A model generated the notes under the pieces. It searched no databases and had not been told where the DNA came from. It saw only the letters and a list, made by a program, of their open reading frames with translations. Below, piece by piece: positions 38,238 through 48,395 of a stretch of DNA of 64,000 nucleotides. The first letter of the stretch is position 1. Each line of letters opens with the position of its first letter. The stretch is from Flavobacterium sp. Root935 (GTDB lineage Bacteria > Bacteroidota > Bacteroidia > Flavobacteriales > Flavobacteriaceae), in NCBI RefSeq assembly GCF_001429295.1, contig NZ_LMJL01000008.1, positions 760,017 to 824,016 on the forward strand, in the 5' to 3' direction. Both the position numbers and the translations under genes were made by a program.

Positions 38238-39316
38238 GATATAGAAATTGAATTAATAAATTGTGATGCCATGCCGTTTAAATCAGAAACCTCAAGATTC
38301 ATTGGAACTATATTCAAATTATTTTTTTCGTACTTAATGATTTGCGGTATAGTATATTGTCCTTGAGTTGGTGTCCAGTTTCTAGAAACACAAATCGTAT
38401 TTATTTGATGTTCTTTGTAGGCTGCATAAACGCCGCTTTTTTCTGTCTGGAAATAAGGTGTTGTCGAAATTCCAAAATCACTGTCTAAGAGTACTTGCGA
38501 TATTACATTTTCAGCTTGTATTCCTAGAACTTCATACTCTATATTATAATTTTCTAATATCTGGGTGCAGTTCGTTAGCTGAGGACCATTGTTCCCAATA
38601 AAAACAAATTTTAGAGGCTTACTAAATGTATTTGAAGTTTTCATCAAATCATCAACAAAATCTTTAAAAGGAGCTCCGTTATGAATTGTACCAAACAAAA
38701 CAAACTGTGTAAATTCCTGCGTTTCTTTTTTCACAGCTGTCAGCGGTATGTTGCCGCAAATTGGCAGTACTTCTGCTGTAATATTTTGTGATTGAAGAAA
38801 GAATTGGTATAATTTATTTTGGGTATTAATCGAATGCGTTTTAGTATTATGAACTATTTTCTTGGCTATTACCTGTTGCAATTTGCCAATAACTTTGTGC
38901 CTGATTGAAGATTCTGAATCTATTCCTAACCACAACTCATGAAACATAATATGCCACTTATGATTTCCTCTTATTTTTTTTAAATAAGAAGGCAGCCAAA
39001 ATGGTAATCCTTTCGGATTAAAACTGTACGGTACATATTGTAAAGAAATCCAATCGGGTTCTAAATCTTTTATAACACTTTGCAGTAAAACTAAGCGCTC
39101 ATTATGATCTGCGATTACAGGAATTCTATGAACTGTAACTGGAGTTTGTTCTGCAATTTGATTTTCAGTAGTAAAAAAAGTAATCTGCTGATCGCATAAG
39201 GCTAAAATCTGAGCTTGATGGCCAGATCGTATCAGCATGCCGCATAAACGGCGAGTATAATCGCCTACGCCGTCATTGCCAATTTCGGCAGAACCGCAAA
39301 TGAAGAGAATATCCAT
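38234..39316 (-). CDS. Divergent GT-B glycosyltransferase
   Basis: 360 residues. The N-terminal glycine loop is FICGSAEIGNDGVGDYTRR with an alpha/beta domain (DWISLQYVPYSFNPKGLPFW). The C-terminal domain (FVLFGTIHNGAPFKDFVDD, FGISTTPYFQTEKSGVYAAY) is a degenerate GT4-like half without the usual Glu motif. Placement among transferases supports a sugar transfer role, but the acceptor and donor are unknown. Confidence 0.75.
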   Translation of the reverse strand: MDILFICGSAEIGNDGVGDYTRRLCGMLIRSGHQAQILALCDQQITFFTTENQIAEQTPVTVHRIPVIADHNERLVLLQSVIKDLEPDWISLQYVPYSFNPKGLPFWLPSYLKKIRGNHKWHIMFHELWLGIDSESSIRHKVIGKLQQVIAKKIVHNTKTHSINTQNKLYQFFLQSQNITAEVLPICGNIPLTAVKKETQEFTQFVLFGTIHNGAPFKDFVDDLMKTSNTFSKPLKFVFIGNNGPQLTNCTQILENYNIEYEVLGIQAENVISQVLLDSDFGISTTPYFQTEKSGVYAAYKEHQINTICVSRNWTPTQGQYTIPQIIKYEKNNLNIVPMNLEVSDLNGMASQFINSISIS

Positions 39317-39376
39317 TTTTTGATTTTAATTATAAATTATAGAATCATCAGGTTTAATAATTTCCTTACTTATAGG

Positions 39377-40249
39377 TTAGGAAACAATCTTGATCAATGT
39401 CTTGATGGTGTTGTAGGATACTTTTTTTATATGTTTGGAGGTACGGGAAGTTTTCTTAAAACCTTTATCAATAAAGTTGACAACTGGGAATATTCGAGGA
39501 TAATGATTTCGCACTAAATGCATAAATTTTTCAATTCCTTTTTTTCCTCTCCAGCTTCCATTAATTAGATGGATAGCGTACGATTCTTTATCTAAATAAA
39601 TTGAGTTTCCTACTAATATATTGGATGGGAGAATGAGCATATTCTCTTTTAAGATTTGTTCTTTGTCTTGATAGGTATACCCGTATTTTTCGGCGACTGG
39701 GGTTATTACAGAACCTATTATTACTTTTTTTAAATCTATGGTTCCGTCATCAGCAAATAATTGCAGATTCTTGTATTGGTCTAAACAATCTTTAATGTAA
39801 GGATGTTTGGGTACTGAAGCAAAAATGGCACCTTGAATAGCAAAACCCATTATTGGTTTTCCGGCAGTTTTAGGCAGGAAGGAAGAATTTAAACGCTGCA
39901 TTCCCCCATCTTCTTCAAACAATCCAGGATGTATTTCATGGGCACTAAAAAACCCATAATCAAACCATTCTTCTTTAAAGGGTTTAAGTATTCGAACATC
40001 TGAATCTAGATATAGTCCGCCCTCAGTATATAAGGCATATAGACGAATGTAATCTGCCGCGAAAGCCCATTTTTTGGCCAGCAATGCCTCTTTTACAAAA
40101 GGTATCGAATCAAAATCAAAACTATCCTTGTCCCACAAACGGATATTAAATTCTGGCAAATGAATTTTCCAAGTTTCAATACATTCTTTTATAAATGGAG
40201 TATATTCTTCTCCGCTAAACCAGCATATATGAATTGTTTTTGGAATCAT
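39377..40249 (-). CDS. Glycosyltransferase family 32
   Basis: 290 residues. MIPKTIHICWFSGEEYTPF is the standard N-terminus of GT32 capsular sugar transferases. AFAADYIRLYALYTEGGLYLDS near residue 82 holds the DXD-type metal site (YLDSDV). The C-terminal HLINGSWRGKKG is also family-like. It probably adds a galactose, mannose or N-acetylhexosamine unit; which is not determinable. Confidence 0.9.
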   Translation of the reverse strand: MIPKTIHICWFSGEEYTPFIKECIETWKIHLPEFNIRLWDKDSFDFDSIPFVKEALLAKKWAFAADYIRLYALYTEGGLYLDSDVRILKPFKEEWFDYGFFSAHEIHPGLFEEDGGMQRLNSSFLPKTAGKPIMGFAIQGAIFASVPKHPYIKDCLDQYKNLQLFADDGTIDLKKVIIGSVITPVAEKYGYTYQDKEQILKENMLILPSNILVGNSIYLDKESYAIHLINGSWRGKKGIEKFMHLVRNHYPRIFPVVNFIDKGFKKTSRTSKHIKKVSYNTIKTLIKIVS

Positions 40250-40270
40250 AATTTATTATCCTTTTTTAGA

Positions 40271-41242
40271 TTAAACTCTATAAAACCTCCCTAAGAACTT
40301 GCTGATTTTAATAGCTATTTGTTTTTTTCTAATTTCTCTTCTCGAGTGCGCTAAAATTGGACTTTTAGAATATTCCCAGTATACTACATCTTCTTTTCTT
40401 GGTATTCTCCCTTTAAAAAATCTTGCAAAGTGATTTATTCTCCAAGGTTTTGAACTTCCTAATGCATGAATCATGGTTGCTTCTCCGGGAATAAAACCCA
40501 TTCCGTCTTTTCCAATGTAACTGATCTTACCATGATAGGCTTCGATAGTTGCGTTTAAAGCATCTTGATCTGATTTATCAAAAAACTGAAATCCTTCCCT
40601 TCTTAATATGGTTGAATTATGCACCTGATTTAGAAATATCGATTTATCTAGTCCGCCTATTGCGTCGCCCATTCGCTCTTGAAGTTTAATCCACAACTTT
40701 AAAAAAGAAATATTTTTTTTACTGAGTCCAACAAAACCGCCATTTACATAAATCTGGTTTTTAAACTGTAAATCAATATTATAATTTTTAAAATAGTCTC
40801 TCCATCCTTGTCTGCGCGGATGAAATTCCTGTAAAGGCGAATTAATGTCTTCGCAAACGGCCACACCGCATTGAACCCATTGTTCAAAGCATGTCCACGA
40901 ATCAACAACAACAATATCTGGATCAAAATAGAATAGCGCATCTGCATCTTTTGCAGGACCTTCCCATAATTCCAGCATAAAATCTGGTTTGTAATTCGTA
41001 AGACTGTAGCTCGTAACGAGCTGCAAAAAAACGAGTTGAATGCCTTCAACAGGACTTACGGTAATTGCGTCCTTCCATTTACCAATGTGTTCTTTTTTGT
41101 CTTTTGAAACCCAATCTGGCAATGATCCTCGATAACCTACATAAACAGTTCCACGAAACCCTTTTATGTATAACGAATTAGAAAGGGTAGCAACTCCATA
41201 ATGGTAATGTCCCTCAAATAAGGTGCAAACAGCTGAAATCAT
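40271..41242 (-). CDS. Putative nucleotide-diphospho-sugar transferase (GT8-like)
   Basis: 323 residues. ISAVCTLFEGHYHYGVATLS opens the domain, DALFYFDPDIVVVDSW near residue 102 is a DXD-containing strand, and NGGFVGLSKKN near residue 166 plus the C-terminal HALGSSKPWR near residue 262 resemble GT-A enzymes of the GT8 type. No close family is recognised, so the class is inferred. It lies 84 bases downstream of wzx. Confidence 0.72.
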   Translation of the reverse strand: MISAVCTLFEGHYHYGVATLSNSLYIKGFRGTVYVGYRGSLPDWVSKDKKEHIGKWKDAITVSPVEGIQLVFLQLVTSYSLTNYKPDFMLELWEGPAKDADALFYFDPDIVVVDSWTCFEQWVQCGVAVCEDINSPLQEFHPRRQGWRDYFKNYNIDLQFKNQIYVNGGFVGLSKKNISFLKLWIKLQERMGDAIGGLDKSIFLNQVHNSTILRREGFQFFDKSDQDALNATIEAYHGKISYIGKDGMGFIPGEATMIHALGSSKPWRINHFARFFKGRIPRKEDVVYWEYSKSPILAHSRREIRKKQIAIKISKFLGRFYRV

Positions 41243-41326
41243 ATCTTATTATGTTCTTTTTTTTATAAAACGTGCAGTACTCCTGTCTAAATTCATTTAC
41301 AGGCTTTTATTATTTACAATGATGAC

Positions 41327-42640
41327 TTATGAGACATCTTCATATTCTTGATTTTTTAGTAGAAGAATATGATACAAACAAAACAGAACAGTTTGGACAA
41401 CGGATACTAATCCTAAAGCTATATTAAAATATAAAACTCCTCTCAAATTGCTCAAATCCAGCAGACTTGCAAAACCAATAATGGCAATTAAATTGATTAA
41501 AATTACCGCTATTGGCGACATCGCCCAGCCTCGTGAACTATATAAATTAAAAACGATTCCGCTGAATAACCCAATACAGCTGCTGATAATGCTTAATAAT
41601 AATTCAAACGATAATCCTTCATAAGCATCTCCTAGAAGCCATAAAATTGGAGCGGGAAATAAATAAACCGCCAGCACAATTAAACTTAGTAAAACCGCCA
41701 AAAATCCCATTATTTGAAAAAAACGTGTCAATAAAAGGTATTTTTGCGTCGCCAATTTGGCAAATCGCGGCACTATTAATGTTGCAATAATTACATTAAA
41801 AATTGTTAGCATTACGCTCAATCTGCCTAAGGCTCCCAATTGTGCCAATGAAGTTGTGTTACCAAAAACTGAAATCAGCCAAATTGTAATCTGACCCGAA
41901 AGACAGTAATAAATTGAAGTTGGTAAAATGCGTTTAACTAAACTTAATATTTCCTTTTTAACTTTTGCATCAGGCTGCTGATCTTTAGCTGCCATGCTGT
42001 ACACTATTTTTCGTAAACCAATATTTCCCCAGATTCTAGGTATTCCTGCCGCCAAAATGGCTACAAAAGAAAATGGAAAAATAAACATGGTTAATGCCGA
42101 AAGTATTAACCTCACAATTCCCACGCCGACTTGATTTTTCTGCAAAGGCAAAATCGTCTGATTCAATTTCGGAATAATTTCTAATAACGAGTCGGACAAA
42201 GCTGCATAAAAAGCAGGAATCAAAGCTATTACAATGAAAATTGCTGCAATCCAGCTGGCTCCATTGTGCAGTAATAAATAAAATAAGATTGGTACGGAAA
42301 CTAATAAGCTTGCTACTGCAAATTTTTTCCTTAAATCTAAACCTGTTGCTAAAACGGCACCCATTTTTTCTTTATTCTCCCACACTTTTCCGCCCTGTGC
42401 CATTACTCCGGTAATTATTCCTCCATCAGCAAGAACAGTCATTGTCCCGAGCATGGTATTGGCCAAAGTATAAAAAGCATATTCCTGAACAGACAACAAT
42501 CGAATTATTAAAATTCCAGAAGCAAATCCTAAAGCCTGTATCAGAATCTGCGCACTTCCTGTAATTGAAATTAATTTTCCCCAATTGATAACAGTATCAT
42601 ACTTAGGGTGTTGTTTGAGCTTTATCAAAATATTTTTCAA
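41327..42640 (-). CDS. wzx: Wzx-type polysaccharide flippase
   Basis: 437 residues with about twelve membrane helices. It opens with ISITGSAQILIQALGFASG and IIRLLSVQEYAFYTLANTML, the Arg-Leu-Leu/Tyr pattern of the polysaccharide transport (PST) family. It should flip the lipid-linked repeat unit across the inner membrane. Neighbouring Wzy, Wza and Wzc complete a Wzx/Wzy-dependent pathway. Confidence 0.85.
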   Translation of the reverse strand: MKNILIKLKQHPKYDTVINWGKLISITGSAQILIQALGFASGILIIRLLSVQEYAFYTLANTMLGTMTVLADGGIITGVMAQGGKVWENKEKMGAVLATGLDLRKKFAVASLLVSVPILFYLLLHNGASWIAAIFIVIALIPAFYAALSDSLLEIIPKLNQTILPLQKNQVGVGIVRLILSALTMFIFPFSFVAILAAGIPRIWGNIGLRKIVYSMAAKDQQPDAKVKKEILSLVKRILPTSIYYCLSGQITIWLISVFGNTTSLAQLGALGRLSVMLTIFNVIIATLIVPRFAKLATQKYLLLTRFFQIMGFLAVLLSLIVLAVYLFPAPILWLLGDAYEGLSFELLLSIISSCIGLFSGIVFNLYSSRGWAMSPIAVILINLIAIIGFASLLDLSNLRGVLYFNIALGLVSVVQTVLFCLYHILLLKNQEYEDVS

Positions 42641-42692
42641 GAAATAGAAATAAAAAGATTAAAAAATAGATTCTTTTTTACAATTGATAAGT

Positions 42693-44105
42693 TTAACCTT
42701 TCCCAATTCCTTTAATCTGAAAACCAATTGCGGCTAATTTTTCTGCATCCAAAATGTTACGCCCGTCAAATACAAAAGCAGGTTTGTACATATTGATGTA
42801 AATCGAATTCCAATCGTAGGTTTTAAATTCATCCCACTCGGTTAAAACAGCAACTGCATGCGCCTTATGGAGCGCTTCAATTGGTGATTGGTAAACAAAA
42901 ATCTGTTTGAGTTTTAAATCGATTTTTTGTTCTGTGAGTCCTTTTAATTCCCATAAATAGCGCATATCGTCTTTGACTTTTGCTTCAGAAACTTTAGGAT
43001 CATACACATGAATTTCTGCTCCATCTTCAATAAGATGTTCCGCTACATAGATCGCCGCCGACTCACGAGTATCATTGGTATCTTTTTTAAATGCCCAACC
43101 TAAAAATGTTATTTTTTTACCGCTGACTGTATTAAAAAGAGAGGTAATAATTTTTTTTGCAAAACGATATTTTTGGTAATCATTTAGGATAATTATCTGC
43201 TCCCAATAATTGGCAACTTCTGGCAAATTAAAATAGCGGCACAAATAGACTAAGTTTAAAATATCTTTTTGAAAACAAGATCCTCCAAAACCTACGGAAG
43301 CTTTAAGAAATTTAGAACCAATTCTACTGTCAGTTCCAATTGCAGATGCAACCTCATCAACATCTGCTTCTGTAACTTCGCATAAAGCAGACAAGGCATT
43401 AATAGAAGAAATTCTCTGTGCTAAAAATGCATTGGCCGTTAATTTTGATAATTCTGAAGACCAAACATTCGTAGTTAAAATCTGTTCTGAAGACAGCCAA
43501 TGTGCATAAATATCGACTAAAGATTGAATAGCTTTTTGACCGCTGTCTGTTTGGTTTCCACCAATTAAAACACGGTCGGCATTTAATAAATCATTGATTG
43601 CTGTTCCTTCTGCCAAAAACTCAGGATTAGAAAGAACTTCAAATTTAAATCCGTTTCCAGTATGATCTAGAATAGTCTGCAAAGTCTCTGCTGTTCTAAC
43701 CGGAAGTGTCGATTTTTCGACTATAATTTTATCGTTCTTCGCTATTCTGGCTATTTGTCTGGCGCATAACTCAACAAATTTTAAGTCAGCTGCCATTCCT
43801 TTACCTTCTCCATAATTTTTTGTTGGTGTGTTTACAGCTATAAAAATCATATCGGCAGCTTCGATGGCGCTGTCTACTTCTGTAGAAAAAAACAAATTAC
43901 GTCCTCTCGCTTCACGAACAACATCTGCAAGTCCAGGTTCATACACAGGAAGATTGTCTAAATTTTCATCATTCCATGCCGCAATACGGCTTTTATTTAA
44001 ATCGACAACAGTTACTTTAATTTCTGGACACTTCAATGCGATAACAGACATTGTGGGACCACCTACATAACCAGCACCTAAGCAGCAAATATTTTTGATT
44101 TTCAT
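42693..44105 (-). CDS. ugd: UDP-glucose 6-dehydrogenase (eukaryote-like long form)
   Basis: 470 residues, longer than most bacterial Ugd (about 390-450). [19 protein letters not shown] is the NAD-binding motif, [20 protein letters not shown] follows near residue 92, and [16 protein letters not shown] near residue 272 holds the catalytic Cys. Phrases such as [19 protein letters not shown] and [20 protein letters not shown] look like animal UGDH. It oxidises UDP-glucose to UDP-glucuronate, feeding UDP-xylose synthase at 29984. Confidence 0.95.
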   Translation of the reverse strand: MKIKNICCLGAGYVGGPTMSVIALKCPEIKVTVVDLNKSRIAAWNDENLDNLPVYEPGLADVVREARGRNLFFSTEVDSAIEAADMIFIAVNTPTKNYGEGKGMAADLKFVELCARQIARIAKNDKIIVEKSTLPVRTAETLQTILDHTGNGFKFEVLSNPEFLAEGTAINDLLNADRVLIGGNQTDSGQKAIQSLVDIYAHWLSSEQILTTNVWSSELSKLTANAFLAQRISSINALSALCEVTEADVDEVASAIGTDSRIGSKFLKASVGFGGSCFQKDILNLVYLCRYFNLPEVANYWEQIIILNDYQKYRFAKKIITSLFNTVSGKKITFLGWAFKKDTNDTRESAAIYVAEHLIEDGAEIHVYDPKVSEAKVKDDMRYLWELKGLTEQKIDLKLKQIFVYQSPIEALHKAHAVAVLTEWDEFKTYDWNSIYINMYKPAFVFDGRNILDAEKLAAIGFQIKGIGKG

Positions 44106-44157
44106 TTAAATATCTTTTTTGGGAGGCGAATAATTTTCGTTTTTGGAAACTAATTAG

Positions 44158-45282
44158 TTATTCGAAATAATTCATTATCGAAAAACCGCATTCTTTTAAA
44201 AGCTGCTCTTTTCTCATTAATTTTATATCAGACTGCATCATTTCCTGTACTAATTCAGATAACTCATATTGGCATTCCCAGCCTAGTTTCTTTTTAGCTT
44301 TTGTAGGATCGCCTATTAGTAAATCTACTTCTGTTGGTCTAAAATATTCTGGATCTACTGCCAATACTTCTTTCCCAATTGGAAGCTGATAATCTGGATT
44401 ACTGCAAGAAGCTATATATCCTTTTTCATCTATACCTCTGCCTCTAAACTCTAATTCAATACCTACTTCAGCAAAACTCATTCGGACAAATTCGCGAACA
44501 GGGGTAGTTTTTCCTGTAGCAATTACCCAGTCTTCAGCTTCTTCTGCCTGCAAAATCATCCACATCATTCGCACATAATCTTTGGCATGTCCCCAATCTC
44601 TTTGAGCATCAAGATTTCCTAAATAAAGTTTATCCTGCAATCCCAACGCAATTCTTGAAGTTGCTCTGGTAATTTTACGTGTTACAAAAGTTTCTCCACG
44701 AATAGGAGATTCATGATTGAACAAAATACCATTGCAGGCGTACATTCCGTAAGCTTCTCTGTAATTTACCGTGATCCAGTAAGCGTACATTTTGGCTACT
44801 GCATAAGGTGATCTTGGATAAAAAGGCGTTGTTTCTGACTGTGGTACTTCTTGTACTTTTCCATACAACTCCGAAGTTGAAGCTTGATAGATTCGAGTTT
44901 TGTTTTCTAATCCCAGCAAACGAACGGCATCCAAAAGTCGCAGAGTTCCCAAGGCATCAACATTTCCTGTATATTCAGGAGTTTCAAAAGAAACTGCCAC
45001 ATGACTCATAGCAGCCAAATTATAGATTTCATCAGGTTGAATTTCCTGAATCAAACGCGTCAAATTTGTACTGTCGGTCATATCTCCATAATGCAGAATA
45101 AAATTTCTGTTTTCTATATGAGGATCTTGGTATAAATGGTCAATTCGATCGGTATTAAATGAAGACGAACGTCTTTTTAATCCGTGTACTATATAGCCTT
45201 TTTCTAATAAAAATTCACTTAAATAGGCTCCGTCTTGTCCTGTCACTCCTGTAATGAAGGCTGTTTTTTTTAATAGATTCAT
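44158..45282 (-). CDS. gmd: GDP-mannose 4,6-dehydratase
   Basis: 374 residues from the ATG at 45282 ([20 protein letters not shown]); an in-frame extension of 12 codons is not family-like. SDR enzyme: [15 protein letters not shown] nucleotide motif, [15 protein letters not shown] near residue 38, catalytic [10 protein letters not shown] near residue 160, and [16 protein letters not shown]. It makes GDP-4-keto-6-deoxymannose from GDP-mannose, the first committed step to GDP-fucose. Followed by ugd, preceded by fcl. Confidence 0.97.
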   Translation of the reverse strand: MNLLKKTAFITGVTGQDGAYLSEFLLEKGYIVHGLKRRSSSFNTDRIDHLYQDPHIENRNFILHYGDMTDSTNLTRLIQEIQPDEIYNLAAMSHVAVSFETPEYTGNVDALGTLRLLDAVRLLGLENKTRIYQASTSELYGKVQEVPQSETTPFYPRSPYAVAKMYAYWITVNYREAYGMYACNGILFNHESPIRGETFVTRKITRATSRIALGLQDKLYLGNLDAQRDWGHAKDYVRMMWMILQAEEAEDWVIATGKTTPVREFVRMSFAEVGIELEFRGRGIDEKGYIASCSNPDYQLPIGKEVLAVDPEYFRPTEVDLLIGDPTKAKKKLGWECQYELSELVQEMMQSDIKLMRKEQLLKECGFSIMNYFE

Positions 45283-45391
45283 AATGTAATTATAAGGCAC
45301 AAAGGCATTATGCTGCAATGTTGCAATGTTTGATAAAGTCTTATTTGTAAAGTTTTTGGGGAGAGATTTCCAGATTAAAAGAATGGACTGA

Positions 45392-46345
45392 TTAGTAAAT
45401 CTTTTCTTTTAAGTTTTCAATGTTTTCTAGAAACCAATTGTAGGTTTTTTGGATTCCTTCTTCTAAGTTCACTTGGTGTTTCCAGCCAATATTATGCATT
45501 TTAGAAACATCCATTAATTTTCGCGGAGTGCCGTCAGGTTTGCTTTCATCCCAAATAATATCTCCGGTATGACCCACAATCTTTTGTATCGTAACAGCCA
45601 GATCTTTAATAGTTAAATCTTCTCCTGTTCCTACGTTGTACAAATATCCTGGAAGCTGATTTTCTACAGCAAAAACTACGGCTTCTGCCATATCATCTAC
45701 AAACAGAAATTCGCGCATGGGTTTACCAGTTCCCCAAAGTATTACAGAAGCATTATTATTTTCTTTAGCTTCATGAAATTTGCGAATCATAGCTGGCAGA
45801 ACGTGAGAGCTGTTCAAATCAAAATTGTCGTGAATGCCGTATAAGTTTGTCGGCATCAAACTGACAAAATCTTTTTTAAACTGCTTGCGTATTGCTTGGC
45901 ATAATTTTACGCCAGTAATTTTAGCCAAAGCATACCATTCGTTGGTACTTTCTAAAGATGATGTTAGCAGATATTCTTCTTTTAATGGCTGCATCGCTAA
46001 TTTTGGATAAATACATGAACTTCCTAAAAAGATAAATTTGCTTACGCCTAAATTATGCGCTTCGCTAATCAAGTTATTTTGAATTTGCATGTTTTCCATT
46101 AAAAACTGATATGGATAATCATTATTAGCCAAAATTCCGCCCACTTTTGCAGCGGCATCAATAATAACGTCAAGTTTAATTTCTCCTAGAAAATCACGAA
46201 CTGATTCTTGTTCTCTTAAATCCACTTCTGTACTGGAAGCTCCAATAAGATTATGATAACCTTTTGCAGTCAAGGTTCTCCAAATGGCACTTCCTACCAT
46301 TCCCTTATGTCCAGCAATATATATTGCAGCATTTTTATCAATCAT
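45392..46345 (-). CDS. fcl: GDP-L-fucose synthase
   Basis: 317 residues. SDR motif [15 protein letters not shown] at the N-terminus, [19 protein letters not shown] near residue 106, and the catalytic [12 protein letters not shown] near residue 137. It epimerises and reduces the Gmd product to GDP-L-fucose with NADPH. It lies between manC and gmd in the same unit, so the polymer very likely contains fucose or a derivative. Confidence 0.96.
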   Translation of the reverse strand: MIDKNAAIYIAGHKGMVGSAIWRTLTAKGYHNLIGASSTEVDLREQESVRDFLGEIKLDVIIDAAAKVGGILANNDYPYQFLMENMQIQNNLISEAHNLGVSKFIFLGSSCIYPKLAMQPLKEEYLLTSSLESTNEWYALAKITGVKLCQAIRKQFKKDFVSLMPTNLYGIHDNFDLNSSHVLPAMIRKFHEAKENNNASVILWGTGKPMREFLFVDDMAEAVVFAVENQLPGYLYNVGTGEDLTIKDLAVTIQKIVGHTGDIIWDESKPDGTPRKLMDVSKMHNIGWKHQVNLEEGIQKTYNWFLENIENLKEKIY

Positions 46346-46384
46346 ATCAGGCTCTTTTTTATTGATTCTTTTAAGAGTTTTATT

Positions 46385-47386
46385 TTATAATAATGGAGAA
46401 GCAATTGATTCTAATTGCTGGTAGACTTGTTTTACTTCCTGCGAATTTTCTTTTTGCAAAACCATTAGAGCATCGGCAGTATAAATCAAAATGCAATTTT
46501 TAACCCCAATAAAAGTGGTATGCATTGAAGTTCCTATTACAATATTTCTGTTGACATCTATTGGATGGTCTTTCTCAACCAAATAATCATAAACCGATTC
46601 AAAAGAACCCAAATCTGACCATTCAAACTGGGCTGGAACCACTTTTATATCCTTACTTCGCTCCATAACGGCATAATCAATGCTTATGGAGGGAATAGTA
46701 AGTGATAATTCATAATCTAAAAAACCATCTTTATTAGATTCCCAAACTGCTTTTGATGCCCAATAAACTTCTGGTTCCTGCTTTTCAAGTTCGCTTAAAA
46801 ACTTTCCAGCTTTAAAACAAAAAAGACCGCTATTCCAGAAATAATTTCCGTTTTTCAGATACATTTTTGCTGTTTCTAAATTTGGTTTTTCATGAAATGC
46901 AATTACATTTTCACCTTCAAATTCGATATAGCCGTAGCCCGTTTCTGGTTTTGCTGGTTTTATTCCAAAGGTTACTAGATAATCCTGATTGGCTAATGCA
47001 ATTGCTTGTTGCAAAGCAGCTGGATATGAATCTTCGCCATCTATAATATGATCCGATGGTGTAATCAATAAAACATCTTCTGGCTTTGATGCAAAAGCTG
47101 CAAACGCAATTGCCGCAGCTGTGTTTCGGGGAACTGCCTCTATAATATGAGTAAAAGGTTTATTGAATTTGGACATAATGAGATTACTCATTTTGTAATT
47201 TTCAATATTTCCTACTACTATCATTTTGTTTGAAACATTTTGATTGCGGGCCACCGTTTTTTCGAAAAGCGACTCACCGTCAAAAAGTTCCAGATATTGT
47301 TTAGGCAGTGTTTTTCTGGAAAGAGGCCACAACCTGCTGCCAATTCCGCCAGTTAAAACAACATGTGTTACAGAACTAATTGCCAT
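46385..47386 (-). CDS. manC: Mannose-1-phosphate guanylyltransferase
   Basis: 333 residues, the short form without a fused phosphomannose isomerase domain. LTGGIGSRLWPLSRKTLPKQ is the nucleotidyltransferase signature. LITPSDHIIDGEDSYPAAL near residue 104, FHEKPNLETAKMYL near residue 165 and WNSGLFCFKAG near residue 185 are conserved. It makes GDP-mannose for Gmd. No phosphomannomutase gene is in the window, so that step must come from elsewhere. It overlaps the preceding gene by 11 bases. Confidence 0.95.
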   Translation of the reverse strand: MAISSVTHVVLTGGIGSRLWPLSRKTLPKQYLELFDGESLFEKTVARNQNVSNKMIVVGNIENYKMSNLIMSKFNKPFTHIIEAVPRNTAAAIAFAAFASKPEDVLLITPSDHIIDGEDSYPAALQQAIALANQDYLVTFGIKPAKPETGYGYIEFEGENVIAFHEKPNLETAKMYLKNGNYFWNSGLFCFKAGKFLSELEKQEPEVYWASKAVWESNKDGFLDYELSLTIPSISIDYAVMERSKDIKVVPAQFEWSDLGSFESVYDYLVEKDHPIDVNRNIVIGTSMHTTFIGVKNCILIYTADALMVLQKENSQEVKQVYQQLESIASPLL

Positions 47387-47810
47387 TAGAGTGCATTAAA
47401 ATTTCTTTTTGATACACTTCATTACGAAGGTTAGTGCTCGAAAAACGGTGGTCTCTGGTATTAAAATACAATTCGATTCCTTTTTCTTCACAATAGGTCC
47501 TTCCGGTAAAGTCTCTGTCTTTGTATTCGTCACCTACAATGCGCACATCGAGAGTAAAAGATTTTAGAATGTCTTCTAAGTCTTGTTCTGTAGCGTACGG
47601 AACAATTTCATCAACAAACTTACACGCTTTTAACTGTATGTAACGCTCTACTACAGTTTGTGTTGGTTTATTTTTTGTCGGGCGATCTAATGTTGGATCT
47701 GTTTGTAGACCAACAATTAAATAATCACAATGTTGTTTTGCTTCTTCAAGCATTTTAACGTGCCCTGCATGTAACAAATCAAAAGCACTAAATGTTATTC
47801 CAGTTCTCAT
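47376..47810 (-). CDS. Cytidylyltransferase-like (HxGH) protein, first gene of the locus
   Basis: 144 residues. GITFSAFDLLHAGHVKMLEE carries the HxGH nucleotide motif. IVGDEYKDRDFTGRTYCEEK and the C-terminal FSSTNLR (a variant of the ISTTxLR motif) place it near glycerol-3-phosphate cytidylyltransferases such as TagD. The substrate could be glycerol-phosphate or a sugar-phosphate, suggesting a phosphoglycerol-type decoration; this is inference. It is the first gene of the minus-strand exopolysaccharide operon and overlaps manC. Confidence 0.85.
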   Translation of the reverse strand: MRTGITFSAFDLLHAGHVKMLEEAKQHCDYLIVGLQTDPTLDRPTKNKPTQTVVERYIQLKACKFVDEIVPYATEQDLEDILKSFTLDVRIVGDEYKDRDFTGRTYCEEKGIELYFNTRDHRFSSTNLRNEVYQKEILMHSNGN

Positions 47811-48395
47811 CTGCTTAATGTTTTAAATTAAAAAATATGTTTGTTAATGTAGAATTGTCGGGTAAAAAATTGACCGTTTTATTGGGGTTTCGGCGGTTTT
47901 TTTAAAATTTTGAATAAGGGTTCCCCGTGAATAGTTACACTCTAACTACTCAAAAAAGAAAAAATAAATGGTAAAAAAACTTTTAAAATTTTGCTCCTAT
48001 ATTAATATCAAAAAAATTTTATTTCTGCATTAAAAAGCTCGAAAACAAAATCAAATAATATCAATTTGTCTATAACAATAATTTAAGATAAAATTATGAT
48101 AATACGGCTGATGAGAAATTTCGTTTTTGTTGCTAAATGTCCTTAATAAGGAAATTTTAGCATAAAAACCATCAGTAATTTTAGTGTCCTCGAATTAAAT
48201 TTACATCTTAGTTTGTATACAAAACCATATCGTATCTTAATGATGGTTTCCAGATACTGCAGCATATAATTTAATGGAAAACATTTGGCTTACACCAATC
48301 AATGTATAGACTATTATCCATTAAAAGAGAATTACCAATATAACGGCTTAAGCTATTTTAAACAACTAATTTACAAATACAATAAATTAAGGATT
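47811..48395. promoter_or_regulatory. Divergent control region between the exopolysaccharide operon and the NusG-like gene
   Basis: 585 AT-rich bases without an ORF of note. An in-frame upstream extension of the NusG-like gene opens only with TTG and is not family-like. The operator-like motif at 48137-48158 lies about 325 bases before the first operon gene. No TAnnTTTG promoter was found with certainty. The length suggests an untranslated leader, which would suit a NusG-type antiterminator. Confidence 0.5.
48137..48158. promoter_or_regulatory. Shared operator-like motif, copy 2
   Basis: On the minus strand the core reads TTTCCTTATTAAGGACAT, one base different from the copy at 29931-29953. 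It is flanked by further inverted sequence (GCTAAA / TTTTAGC), giving an extended imperfect palindrome. It lies in the control region of the locus. Confidence 0.55.

Noticed and set aside
48285..48395. N-terminal extension of the NusG-like protein
   Set aside because: Starts only at TTG, is not NusG-like, and the ATG at 48396 has a purine-rich sequence in front and the family N-terminus MKWYVVYT.
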